15,344 bases of DNA from CAZRZN01 sp964604565 (GCA_964604565.1 CAZRZN010000082.1:1-15344); one strand, 5' to 3'. Counted from the first letter of the stretch, positions 8,070 to 15,088 are shown. Numbers and translations: made by a program. The notes: a model not told the origin generated them from the letters alone.

Positions 8070-9641
8070 TCAGAAATCCGTCGGTGCGCCGCCCTCTTCC
8101 TTGCGTTTTGCGACAAAGGCCTCAAGTTCCTCTCGGATCGCGATATCCATCGGCGGGGCCTCGAACTCGTTGATGATTGTCTTGAACTGAGCATGGGCGC
8201 GTTCTGCCGTCCAGGCGGCCCCGGCGATTTCCCAAGCCTCGAAATTCTTCCAGTCCGACAGGAACGGCTGATAGAAGGCCGTCTCATAGCGGTCCTGGGT
8301 GTGCTGGACGCCAAAGAAATGGCCATTCGGCCCGACCTCGCGGATCGTGTCCACCGCCAGCGCATCATCAGAGACGTCGCAAATCACCGGGTCCATGTAG
8401 CGTTGCAGTTGTTGCAACACCTCGCAGTCCATGACGAATTTCTCCGGGCAGGCGATCAGCCCGCCTTCCAGCCAGCCAGCTGCGTGATAGACCATGTTAC
8501 TGCCAGACTGAATCGCCGCCCATAGCGAATGCTCGGTCTCCCACATGGCCTGGCCATCGGGCACATTGGCCGCGCAGACCCCCGAAGACCGCATTGGCAG
8601 ATCGTAGAGCCGGGCCAACTGTCCCGTCATCTGGGTCGCGCGCATGTATTCGGGGGTGCCGAAGGCGGGCGCGCCGGTCTTCATGTCGACATTGGAGGTG
8701 AAGGTGCCGATGACGCAGGGCACGCCCGGATTGATGATCTGCGCGAGAACCACCGCGGCCAGCGCCTCGGCCAGCGATTGGGCGACGGCCCCTGCCATGG
8801 TCACGGGCGCCATGGCCCCTGCCAGCGTGAAGGGCGTGACCACCAGCGCCTGACCGCGCCGCGCCATGCGCATCCAGCCATCCATCATCGGGTAGTCGTG
8901 TTTCAGCGGCGAGGTCGAATTGATGTTGGTATACATCCGCGGCGTCGCGTCAAACTGTTCATGGCTGAGACCGCCGGCGATGCGCACCATCTCCATCACG
9001 TCTTCGACGCGCTCCTTGCCAAGGCTGTAGGCGTGCATGACCTTGTCCGTCAGCGTCAGCTTGTCGAACACCACGTCCAGGTGCCGCACGCTGGCGTGTA
9101 TGTCGCAGGGTTCCACCGGATAGCCGCCCGCGAAATGGATGCAGTTGAAGAATTGCGTGAGTTTCAGAAGGTTGGCGCATTGTGCCCGCGTGCCGGAAAC
9201 CTTCTTGCCGATTTCCAGATCATAGTAGTTCGGCGGTGACGACACATTGCCGAAAAGGATATGGTTGTCCCCCACCGTCACGGTGCGGGCCGTGTTGCGC
9301 GGTGTCAGGGTAAAGGAGGACGGCGCCTTGGCGACATGTTCCATCACCATGTCACGGTCCATGCGCACGTTCTCGCCGTTGACCGTGCAACCGGCCGCGC
9401 GCAGGATCGCGACCGCTTCGGGATGCAGGAACTCTATCCCGATCTCCTCAAGGATGCGCATGCAAGCGTTGTGCATCCGCGCCACGCCTTCTTCGGTCAG
9501 CGGCTCTGTCGGGCGGTCGATATTGACGGGCGGATTCCAGGGCATCTGGTCGATGGCAGGCCCGCCCCGTCGCGCATTCCCCGAACGCCCGCCGGATCGG
9601 CGGCGTTTGGGGGCGGTAGGCTCGATTAGGACGTCCTGCAT
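8070..9641 (-). CDS. MttB superfamily (trimethylamine methyltransferase family) protein, non-pyrrolysine
   Basis: A 523-residue member of the MttB superfamily, whose studied members demethylate trimethylamine or quaternary amines such as glycine betaine and pass the methyl group to a corrinoid protein. The frame is continuous, without an internal amber codon, so this is a non-pyrrolysine type and is unlikely to be a trimethylamine enzyme of the archaeal kind. Recognisable stretches are MHNACMRILEEIGIEFLHPE near the N-terminus, NYYDLEIGKKVSG, and GGLIACPEKFVMDCEVLQQL near the C-terminus. Residues 12-27 are unusually basic (KRRRSGGRSGNARRGG). The start at 9641 has GGAG about ten bases upstream; the earlier ATG at 9671 lacks a ribosome-binding site. 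No cognate corrinoid protein or reactivase gene is in the window. Family call firm, substrate unknown. Confidence 0.9.
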   Translation of the reverse strand: MQDVLIEPTAPKRRRSGGRSGNARRGGPAIDQMPWNPPVNIDRPTEPLTEEGVARMHNACMRILEEIGIEFLHPEAVAILRAAGCTVNGENVRMDRDMVMEHVAKAPSSFTLTPRNTARTVTVGDNHILFGNVSSPPNYYDLEIGKKVSGTRAQCANLLKLTQFFNCIHFAGGYPVEPCDIHASVRHLDVVFDKLTLTDKVMHAYSLGKERVEDVMEMVRIAGGLSHEQFDATPRMYTNINSTSPLKHDYPMMDGWMRMARRGQALVVTPFTLAGAMAPVTMAGAVAQSLAEALAAVVLAQIINPGVPCVIGTFTSNVDMKTGAPAFGTPEYMRATQMTGQLARLYDLPMRSSGVCAANVPDGQAMWETEHSLWAAIQSGSNMVYHAAGWLEGGLIACPEKFVMDCEVLQQLQRYMDPVICDVSDDALAVDTIREVGPNGHFFGVQHTQDRYETAFYQPFLSDWKNFEAWEIAGAAWTAERAHAQFKTIINEFEAPPMDIAIREELEAFVAKRKEEGGAPTDF

Positions 9642-9726
9642 GATCGCTCTCCGTGTCAGGTGCTTTCCCATGACAACAGCGCCTTGCACCGCGCTTCCTT
9701 CGCATTTCCGACGAATTGAGTCGCTT

Positions 9727-10446
9727 TCAGAACGTCGAACCGGGCCCAAAGTCGGCGAGCCATTGCGGCAGATGGCCGATATCCGGCAGAACGACATCCG
9801 CCATCGGCGCCAGCGCGTCCGCCGAGGCCATGCCGGTCAGGACAGCGGCCGTCCACATGCCCGCCGCGCGCCCCGCCACAAGATCGTGAAGGCTGTCACC
9901 GACCATGACGACCCGGTCCGGCCGATGCCCGGTCATCTCGGCAAAGGCCAAAAGCGGCTTTGCCGAGGGTTTCGCGCCATGCCCGCTGTCCGCGCCCGCG
10001 ACGAAGTCGAACATCCCTTCGATCCCGGCGGCCTGCAGATGACTGCGCGCGACCGCTTCGTTATCGTTGGTCATCACGCCAAGGGTCAGCCCCCGGGCGG
10101 CAAGGCCGGCCAGATAAGGCACCAAAGGCACCGCCTCCTGAAGCGGCGCGCCGGCGGCCTCGTGGATGATCAGCCGTTCCAGATCCTCGACGGTATGACC
10201 GGGCAGCAGCGGCGCGATCCGTTCCGCCACCTCGCGGTTCGTTCCCGCGATGGCAACGCTGTCCGGCAGGAAAGCACCGGCGCTCAGATCGAAACTCAGC
10301 GCACGTGCAAGGGCCCGCCGCCGCAAGGGATCTCCCTCCGTCAGCTGCTCGATCAGGCCAAGGGTAAATACATTCCACGTCGCCGCGAAATCGAACAGGG
10401 TCCCGTCCTTGTCGAACAGAACCGCCTCGATCTCCGGGTCCGTCAT
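9727..10446 (-). CDS. HAD superfamily phosphatase, phosphoglycolate-phosphatase-like
   Basis: A 239-residue haloacid-dehalogenase-type phosphohydrolase with a helical C1 cap. Motif I is FDKDGTLFDF with nucleophile D12 and acid/base D14; motif II is the threonine of GVMTNDN (T126); a motif III lysine is in GAKPSAKP (K159 or K163); motif IV is VVMVGDSLHDL (D184, D188). It resembles phosphoglycolate phosphatase, but HAD specificity cannot be told from motifs alone. The ATG at 10446 overlaps the TGA of the upstream DUF3572 gene as ATGA, a typical coupled junction; a TTG six bases earlier is possible but less likely. The MttB-like gene follows on the same strand after 85 bases with no clear promoter or terminator between them. 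Confidence 0.9.
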   Translation of the reverse strand: MTDPEIEAVLFDKDGTLFDFAATWNVFTLGLIEQLTEGDPLRRRALARALSFDLSAGAFLPDSVAIAGTNREVAERIAPLLPGHTVEDLERLIIHEAAGAPLQEAVPLVPYLAGLAARGLTLGVMTNDNEAVARSHLQAAGIEGMFDFVAGADSGHGAKPSAKPLLAFAEMTGHRPDRVVMVGDSLHDLVAGRAAGMWTAAVLTGMASADALAPMADVVLPDIGHLPQWLADFGPGSTF

Positions 10447-10727
10447 GTCCAATGGACCGACTCCCCGCCCGGCAGCGCCGCGCGGGCCTGCATCGGAGTT
10501 TCGGGGGCCAATCCGTTGTCCGTGCAGAATCCCATGATCCAGGCATCGTCCATCAACAGGAAATCAAGGACCGATCCCTGAAAGGCGGGGTCCTCGAACC
10601 CGTCCCGAAAATCCGCCTCGGACGCGCCCGTCGCCCCAAGGAACACCGGCAGAAGTTCATCGTTTCCGGCCAACCAGGCAACGGCCTGTAAGCCGATCGT
10701 TTCGGCGGTTTCCCGCGTCACGTTCAT
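10443..10727 (-). CDS. DUF3572 family small protein
   Basis: A 94-residue, acidic, cytoplasmic protein of unknown function, starting MNVTRETAETIGLQAVAWLA and containing DFLLMDDAWIMGFC. I recognise it as DUF3572, a short alphaproteobacterial family often found beside pleD/divK genes. The ATG at 10727 follows AGGAAG at good spacing; the longer frame would start at TTG 10760 and is less likely. The stop codon overlaps the HAD gene start (ATGA), so the two are probably one transcript. The divergent partner across 114 bases is the PleD homologue, matching the neighbourhood known for the family. Confidence 0.85.
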   Translation of the reverse strand: MNVTRETAETIGLQAVAWLAGNDELLPVFLGATGASEADFRDGFEDPAFQGSVLDFLLMDDAWIMGFCTDNGLAPETPMQARAALPGGESVHWT

Positions 10728-10841
10728 TTTGATCACTTCCTGAAAGGGTTTCTTAACCAATACTCATCAAATCTGAGGCTGCAGGAAAGTGCAAGCAGGT
10801 CCGCTTGCCAACGAACCGCATCAGGCGGGGAGCTTCGGAAA

Positions 10842-12305
10842 ATGTCAGGACGTATATTGATCGTGGACACGGTGCCGACCAACCGTATCCTCTTGCGCGT
10901 CAAACTGTCGGCCGCCTACTATGAGGTTGTGCAGGCGGACTCCGGCGCGGCCGCGCTTGATCTGGCGCGCAAGACGGCGCCGGACCTTGTCATCACGGCT
11001 GCCGATCTTCCCGACATGAGCGGGCGCGCCTTGTGCGCCGCGCTGAGAAGAAGAGGCGGCAGTGCCCACCTGCCGGTGATCATCGTTCATCACGAAGACA
11101 GCCCCGAAGAGCGGCTGAACTCCCTCGCAGCCGGGGCGGACGATGTGCTGTCGCGTCCGGTGGACGATCTGGTCATGCTGGCCAGATTGCGATCCTTGCT
11201 GCGGGCCCGCGATGCAGAAGCCGAACTGCAGCTGCGCGACGACACGCGCCGCGCGCTCGGGCTCGCCGAACAGGGCTCGGACTTCGTGGCACCCGCATTG
11301 GTGCGTCTGGTTGCCCCGACACGCCTTGCGGAAACCAAGGCCCTTTTGGAGGGCCTGCGGCAACGGATCTCGGATCGGATCGAACTGGTCGACCCGGAGG
11401 ATGCCCTTCGCGAGACCACCCGCCCGCCCGACGTCCTGATCATCGCCGAGTCGGCAGGAAGCGGCGGCGAAGGTCTGACGCTGCTGCCGCAGTTGCGGGC
11501 CAGCCGTCATACCCGGCATGCCGCCTTGATCTATGTTGCCCAGCCACACCAAAGGCGCGAAGCGGCAAGTGCGCTCGACATGGGGGCTAACGACCTGCTG
11601 TGCTGTGGCCCCCAACCCGATGAGCTTGCGATCCGGCTGAAGAATCAGATCGCGCGCAAACGCACCAACGACCGGTTGCGCGCCAACATGCGCGACGGGC
11701 TGCGGGCCGCCGTATGCGATCCGCTTACAGGCCTGTACAACCGGCGTTACGCGGTGCCGCATATCTCGCGCCTTGCGGATCGCGCGACCCAGCAGAAACG
11801 GCCATATGCGCTTTTGCTGGCCGATCTGGATTTCTTCAAGCAGGTGAATGACGAACATGGCCATGCCGCCGGCGATGCGGTGCTGGTGACGCTGGCACAA
11901 CGTCTCAAGGACAATCTGCGTGCGGCCGATCTGATCTCGCGCTGGGGCGGCGAGGAATTTCTGGTGGCCATGCCGGATGCCGACCGCAGCGCGGCCAAAC
12001 GCACGGCGGAACGGCTGTGCCAGGTCATGGCGCGCCAGCCGGTCAGCCTGCCGGGCGGCAAGCATTTGACCGTCACGCTGTCAATCGGCGTCGCCATCGG
12101 CAAGCCGGAAAGCGATGCCAACCCGCTCGACCTGATTGAACGGGCCGATCAGGCGCTCTACGCCGCCAAGCACAAGGGACGCAATACCGTCGTCATGGCC
12201 GATACCGTGCGACCGTTGCCGCCACGAGAGGGCGGGACGCCCGCCGCACCCCGCAAAGACCATACCGCGCGGACGCCGTCCTCCCGTCGGGCCGGGTTCA
12301 ACTGA
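10842..12305 (+). CDS. pleD: PleD-type diguanylate cyclase with degenerate receiver domains
   Basis: Synthesises cyclic di-GMP from two GTP; 487 residues in the order REC1 (about 1-125), REC2 (about 150-290), GGDEF (about 295-455). The active site is GGEEF (369-373), and RAAD (360-363) gives the RxxD inhibitory site exactly five residues before it, so catalysis and product inhibition look intact. REC1 aligns well with Caulobacter PleD (start ILIVDTVPTNRILLRVKL) but has T10 for the second acidic residue, A53 where the phospho-accepting aspartate should be, and arginine instead of lysine in SRPVDD. REC2 is also degenerate, as in PleD generally. A basic, proline-rich tail of about 35 residues makes it longer than the 454-residue Caulobacter protein. 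The start has GGGGAG about ten bases upstream. It ends 25 bases from the convergent sensor gene. Confidence 0.9.
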   Translation: MSGRILIVDTVPTNRILLRVKLSAAYYEVVQADSGAAALDLARKTAPDLVITAADLPDMSGRALCAALRRRGGSAHLPVIIVHHEDSPEERLNSLAAGADDVLSRPVDDLVMLARLRSLLRARDAEAELQLRDDTRRALGLAEQGSDFVAPALVRLVAPTRLAETKALLEGLRQRISDRIELVDPEDALRETTRPPDVLIIAESAGSGGEGLTLLPQLRASRHTRHAALIYVAQPHQRREAASALDMGANDLLCCGPQPDELAIRLKNQIARKRTNDRLRANMRDGLRAAVCDPLTGLYNRRYAVPHISRLADRATQQKRPYALLLADLDFFKQVNDEHGHAAGDAVLVTLAQRLKDNLRAADLISRWGGEEFLVAMPDADRSAAKRTAERLCQVMARQPVSLPGGKHLTVTLSIGVAIGKPESDANPLDLIERADQALYAAKHKGRNTVVMADTVRPLPPREGGTPAAPRKDHTARTPSSRRAGFN

Positions 12306-12330
12306 TCCCCAAGACCGTGGCACATCAGGA

Positions 12331-12858
12331 TCAATCGGCCGTCTCGCCCTCCGGCCGGCCGCGGCCACCCTCACGGACACCCCGCTGGCGCATTCTGATC
12401 AACTCTTGCTCCAGACGATCGGCATAGGCGCGACGTTCGTCCGCGTTCATCCCGTCAAGATAGGCGGCCAATACCTTCTGCCCCTGGCTGCGTATTTCCG
12501 TCCCGCGCGCAACCTGATCCGCCAGCAGGGCTTCCATGCGCGTCGCATCAAAGGGCGTGCTCCGCAACAGTTCCAGCGCCAGCGCATAATCCGAAAGATA
12601 TCGGTCACGCAGTCCTGCACCCTCCCGCGGGAGAGACTGCCGCAACGCGCGCCAAAGATCGCGGCGCTGCTCCGGCTGAAAGGCGCGTGTATAAGGCAGA
12701 ACCGGATCGTTGCGCTGAACACCGTGGTGCGCATGCTGTCCCTTCAGCAGAAAGCCGGCAAGTGCACAGACGATGAGAAAATTGAGCGCCAGCGACACGA
12801 ACAGCAGCACACGCACCCAGCCATGCGGTCCGCGATTGTGCTCATCAGCCTCGGCCAT
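12331..12858 (-). CDS. Membrane-anchored periplasmic heavy-metal-sensor-like protein
   Basis: A 175-residue protein with one N-terminal membrane helix (about 16-38) and a charged helical periplasmic part. The pattern matches the Metal_resist group of CnrX/ZraP-like proteins: helical hairpins around QPEQRRDLWRALRQSL, TRMEALLADQVARGTEIR and NADERRAYADRLEQELIRMR. A histidine cluster HAHH sits just outside the membrane (residues 42-45); I see no other dense metal ligands. The tail is Gly/Arg/Glu rich. It starts three bases after the stop of the membrane protein gene upstream, and with that gene and the sigma factor forms an apparent operon. By analogy with CnrX it would sense a periplasmic signal and release the sigma factor through the membrane protein. 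The metal, if any, is unknown. Confidence 0.8.
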   Translation of the reverse strand: MAEADEHNRGPHGWVRVLLFVSLALNFLIVCALAGFLLKGQHAHHGVQRNDPVLPYTRAFQPEQRRDLWRALRQSLPREGAGLRDRYLSDYALALELLRSTPFDATRMEALLADQVARGTEIRSQGQKVLAAYLDGMNADERRAYADRLEQELIRMRQRGVREGGRGRPEGETAD

Positions 12859-12861
12859 GCC

Positions 12862-13260
12862 TCAACCCTCCACCAGCGAGAGATCGAAACCGCCCAGCGG
12901 ATCCACACCCAAAGCGCCAAGGCCCGAGGCGTCCACGCTCCAGAACACCGTAAGACCATCGGGCGGGCTGACCCCGATCCAGATCCCCGCGGCGCCAGCG
13001 GCAACAAGACCGGCGACCCCGGTCCAACCACCCAAAACCTCGCGTATATGTCCGAGAAAGCCCGGCCGGTGCGCCACCGGGGCAACCGGAACAGGGCGCG
13101 CTGCCGGTTGTTCGGCCAGCGCCGCCGATTCCACGCGGGCCAGAAAATCCCCATCGGGACGCGGTTTTTCGGCGCGCCCGGCAGCGAAGAAGCTTTCCAG
13201 CTTCGCACTGTCGGCTGCGCCGCGATCGTCCCTGTCGTCCTTGCGGTCAGTCATCGTCAT
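12862..13260 (-). CDS. Probable single-pass membrane anti-sigma factor
   Basis: A 132-residue protein with a charged cytoplasmic part (residues 1-75, starting MTMTDRKDDRDDRG), one membrane helix (about 78-98, GVAGLVAAGAAGIWIGV) and a short periplasmic tail. It has no cysteine, so it is not a zinc-binding ZAS-type anti-sigma factor. The motif LESFFAAGRAEKPRPDGDFLARV is the kind of amphipathic segment found in small alphaproteobacterial anti-sigma-like proteins, but I do not recognise a named family. Position is the main argument: it overlaps the end of the sigma gene by 14 bases and is followed after three bases by the sensor. The ATG at 13260 has GGGATA just upstream; ATG 13254 is an alternative. 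Function inferred, not proven. Confidence 0.65.
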   Translation of the reverse strand: MTMTDRKDDRDDRGAADSAKLESFFAAGRAEKPRPDGDFLARVESAALAEQPAARPVPVAPVAHRPGFLGHIREVLGGWTGVAGLVAAGAAGIWIGVSPPDGLTVFWSVDASGLGALGVDPLGGFDLSLVEG

Positions 13261-13834
13261 CGTATCCCAATTCCGCGCGCCGCCCGGTCAGCGCCGCTTC
13301 CAAAGCCCGTTTTCCCCGCGCGACCAGACTTTCCACGGCGCGTATCCCGATGTCCATGATCTGGGCAATCTCGGGGTTTGCCAGACCCTCGATATGGCGC
13401 AGGATCACCGCCTGTCTTTGACGGGCAGGCAACCCGTCCAGCGCCCGCTGCAGGGCCTCGGCCCGGGCCCGCTGTTGCAATCCATCCGCAACAGACGCGG
13501 CGCCGTCCACAAGCTCGGGCACCGCCTCCAGATCCGTTGTCCCCCGACTGCGGCGCCGCCGGTCGATACACAGGTTCGCGGTCACGCGATACAGCCATGT
13601 GGTGACCTTGGCCTCCCCCCTGCGCCAGCCCGGCGCCGCGCGCCATAGACGGAGCAGCGCCTCCTGCGCGACATCCTCTGCCTCCGCCCGGTCACCGCCC
13701 AACATCCGGAAGGCATGGGCAAAGACACGCGGCGCAAGGCGTTGGGTCAGCGCCCGTGCAGCCGCCGCATCCCCCGCGGCATAGGCCGCCAGCAGATCCT
13801 CGTCGTCGCTTGGGCTCATGGCTTCATACGGCAT
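13247..13834 (-). CDS. ECF-type RNA polymerase sigma factor
   Basis: A 195-residue sigma-70-family protein with only regions 2 and 4. Region 2 (about 12-95) includes AEDVAQEALLRLWRAAP and VTTWLYRVTANLCIDRRRR; region 4 (about 125-181) includes LDGLPARQRQAVILRHIEGL and the helix-turn-helix NPEIAQIMDIGIRAVESLVA. It ends in an acidic YDDDD. The start is uncertain: ATG 13834 and ATG 13819 both lack a strong ribosome-binding site; I took 13834. It would direct RNA polymerase to stress-type promoters while held at the membrane by the next gene's product. The preceding gene on the same strand encodes the EF-hand protein, with a strong hairpin between them, so the sigma gene may be expressed partly by read-through. 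Confidence 0.9.
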   Translation of the reverse strand: MPYEAMSPSDDEDLLAAYAAGDAAAARALTQRLAPRVFAHAFRMLGGDRAEAEDVAQEALLRLWRAAPGWRRGEAKVTTWLYRVTANLCIDRRRRSRGTTDLEAVPELVDGAASVADGLQQRARAEALQRALDGLPARQRQAVILRHIEGLANPEIAQIMDIGIRAVESLVARGKRALEAALTGRRAELGYDDDD

Positions 13835-13884
13835 GTCCGGTCCATTGTTCCGCGCTACTCCTGCGGTGATCCGCGCGCAACAGT

Positions 13885-13909
13885 CCGGGCGGCACAAGGC
13901 GCCGCCCGG
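13885..13909 (-). repeat. Strong GC hairpin between EF-hand and sigma genes
   Basis: CCGGGCGGC (13885-13893) and GCCGCCCGG (13901-13909) form a perfect 9-base-pair stem with a seven-base loop, starting nine bases after the EF-hand gene stop when read on the minus strand. No T-run follows. It could be a partial terminator, a Rho-linked terminator or a transcript-stabilising 3' structure that lets the EF-hand message exceed the sigma-factor message. Confidence 0.6.
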
Positions 13910-13918
13910 GATCTGATG

Positions 13919-14470
13919 TCAGCCGTCGTCAGATTCGTCATGCATCCCGAAAAAACGATGTCCCATCCCGCCGTGATGACCATGTTCGCGGCTGCGGCCC
14001 TCTCCACCGTGAAAGCCCGGGCCCTTCCGGGCTTGCTGCATTTCCTCCAGCGTCACGGCGCCATCGCCATCGGCATCGAAGCGTTCCAGCATGGCCGCCG
14101 GATCCCGCCGAGGTCCGGCGGCCTCCATTTCCTCGGCGCTCAACAGGCCGTCGCCGTCTGCATCGAGCCGGGCGATCCTGTCGGCCATACGTGCAGAGCG
14201 GCGCGCGTCCCGGGCGGCCATCATCTCATCGACCGACAGCTTGCCGTCACCGTTGGCGTCCACCGCGGCGAAACGGGCCGCCCTGTGCACCTCGATCTCT
14301 TCGGCGGTGATCCTGCCGTCGCCGTCAGCATCCATCTCGCCGAACATCTCCTCGAACATCGGTCCGCGCGCGCTGCGATCCCCATATCCCTTGCCATGCG
14401 CCGAAGCGATTCCGGCGGTGCCCACCGCAACAATCATGGCGCCCGTGATCCAGAGCGAAGTCTTGGCCAT
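13919..14470 (-). CDS. Secreted four-EF-hand protein with His-rich tail
   Basis: A 183-residue exported calcium-binding-type protein. Residues 1-24 (MAKTSLWITGAMIVAVGTAG then IASA) are a signal peptide cleaved before HGKG. Four canonical 12-residue EF loops follow at 47-58, 71-82, 103-114 and 132-143, each with D-x-D/N-x-D-G and a closing glutamate, so all four look able to bind Ca2+. The tail from about 150 is rich in His and Gly (EHGHHGGMGH) and could bind transition metals. The ATG at 14470 follows AAAGGA; the longer frame from 14533 would spoil the signal peptide. Likely periplasmic. It is first on the strand that carries the sigma, anti-sigma-like and sensor genes, which suggests it is part of, or a target of, that module. 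Confidence 0.88.
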   Translation of the reverse strand: MAKTSLWITGAMIVAVGTAGIASAHGKGYGDRSARGPMFEEMFGEMDADGDGRITAEEIEVHRAARFAAVDANGDGKLSVDEMMAARDARRSARMADRIARLDADGDGLLSAEEMEAAGPRRDPAAMLERFDADGDGAVTLEEMQQARKGPGFHGGEGRSREHGHHGGMGHRFFGMHDESDDG

Positions 14471-14582
14471 AGTCTGTCCTTTCAGGGTTAATCTCTTGCC
14501 GTTTACGCCGCCGTCTTCCCGGCGTCCGTGCAAGGTTTCACGCAGTCAAAGGAAACTTCCGTCGGAAAAATCCGCGGTCCGC

Positions 14583-14609
14583 ATGTCACGCCTGCGTGAT
14601 CTGTGACAT
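14583..14609. repeat. Inverted repeat in divergent promoter region, candidate operator
   Basis: ATGTCAC (14583-14589) and GTGACAT (14603-14609) are perfect 7-base inverted halves separated by 13 bases. A second nested dyad, TCACG-CCTG-CGTGA (14586-14599), overlaps the left half. The site is about 115 bases upstream of the EF-hand start and 80 bases upstream of the DUF983 start, so it could bind a dimeric regulator for either gene. I do not recognise the motif. Confidence 0.4.
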
Positions 14610-14689
14610 CCAGACGCAAGGACATTTTGCACTCTTCCGATCAACCGTTCGAGGGACCACTTTCAAGACTCGAATTTGCGAGGTTTGGC

Positions 14690-15079
14690 ATGACACGATC
14701 GCCGGATACCGAGGACAAAGACATCCTCTGGCCGACTCTTTGGCGCGGATGGCGCCGGCGCTGCCCGAAATGCGGCAGCGGTTCCCTGTTGACAGGATTT
14801 CTGACCGTCCGCGACAGTTGTCCCGTGTGCCGCGAGGCGTTGCACCATCACCGGGCGGATGACGGACCGGCCTACCTGACCATCCTGATCGTCGGCCATG
14901 TGATGGCCCCGCTCCTGCTTGTCGTCTTCACCACGTGGCGACCTGAGCCGCTCGTGCTGTTCACGATCTTTGCCGTTGGCTGCGTCGCCCTGTCGCTGTA
15001 TCTTCTGCCGCGACTGAAAGGGGTGATCGTGGCCTTCCAATGGGTGCGCGGCATGCATGGATTCATGCCCCCTGGATAG
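14690..15079 (+). CDS. DUF983 zinc-ribbon membrane protein
   Basis: A 129-residue inner-membrane protein of unknown function. The N-terminal part has a zinc-ribbon-like arrangement, RRRCPKCGSGSLL and SCPVC, with cysteines at 25, 28, 44 and 47. Two membrane helices follow (about 61-81 and 86-107). The segment LWRGWRRRCPKCGSG near residue 17 and the ending GVIVAFQWVRGMHG are typical of DUF983. The ATG at 14690 has GAGG seven bases upstream; the longer frame from 14603 adds 29 residues unlike the family. The NUDIX gene begins nine bases after the stop, so the two probably form an operon, as is common in Rhodobacterales. Family assignment is firm. Confidence 0.9.
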   Translation: MTRSPDTEDKDILWPTLWRGWRRRCPKCGSGSLLTGFLTVRDSCPVCREALHHHRADDGPAYLTILIVGHVMAPLLLVVFTTWRPEPLVLFTIFAVGCVALSLYLLPRLKGVIVAFQWVRGMHGFMPPG

Positions 15080-15088
15080 AGGGGCCTC

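Noticed and set aside
8070..9641. A pyrrolysine-encoded trimethylamine methyltransferase
   Set aside because: The frame is open from start to stop with no amber codon to be read through, and no pyrrolysine genes are nearby.
14471..14582. An ECF-type promoter (GAAAC ... CGTA) upstream of the EF-hand gene
   Set aside because: GAAAC-like and CGTA-like elements exist on the minus strand (around GTGAAACC and GCGTAAAC), but the spacing of about 28 bases is far from the usual 16-17.
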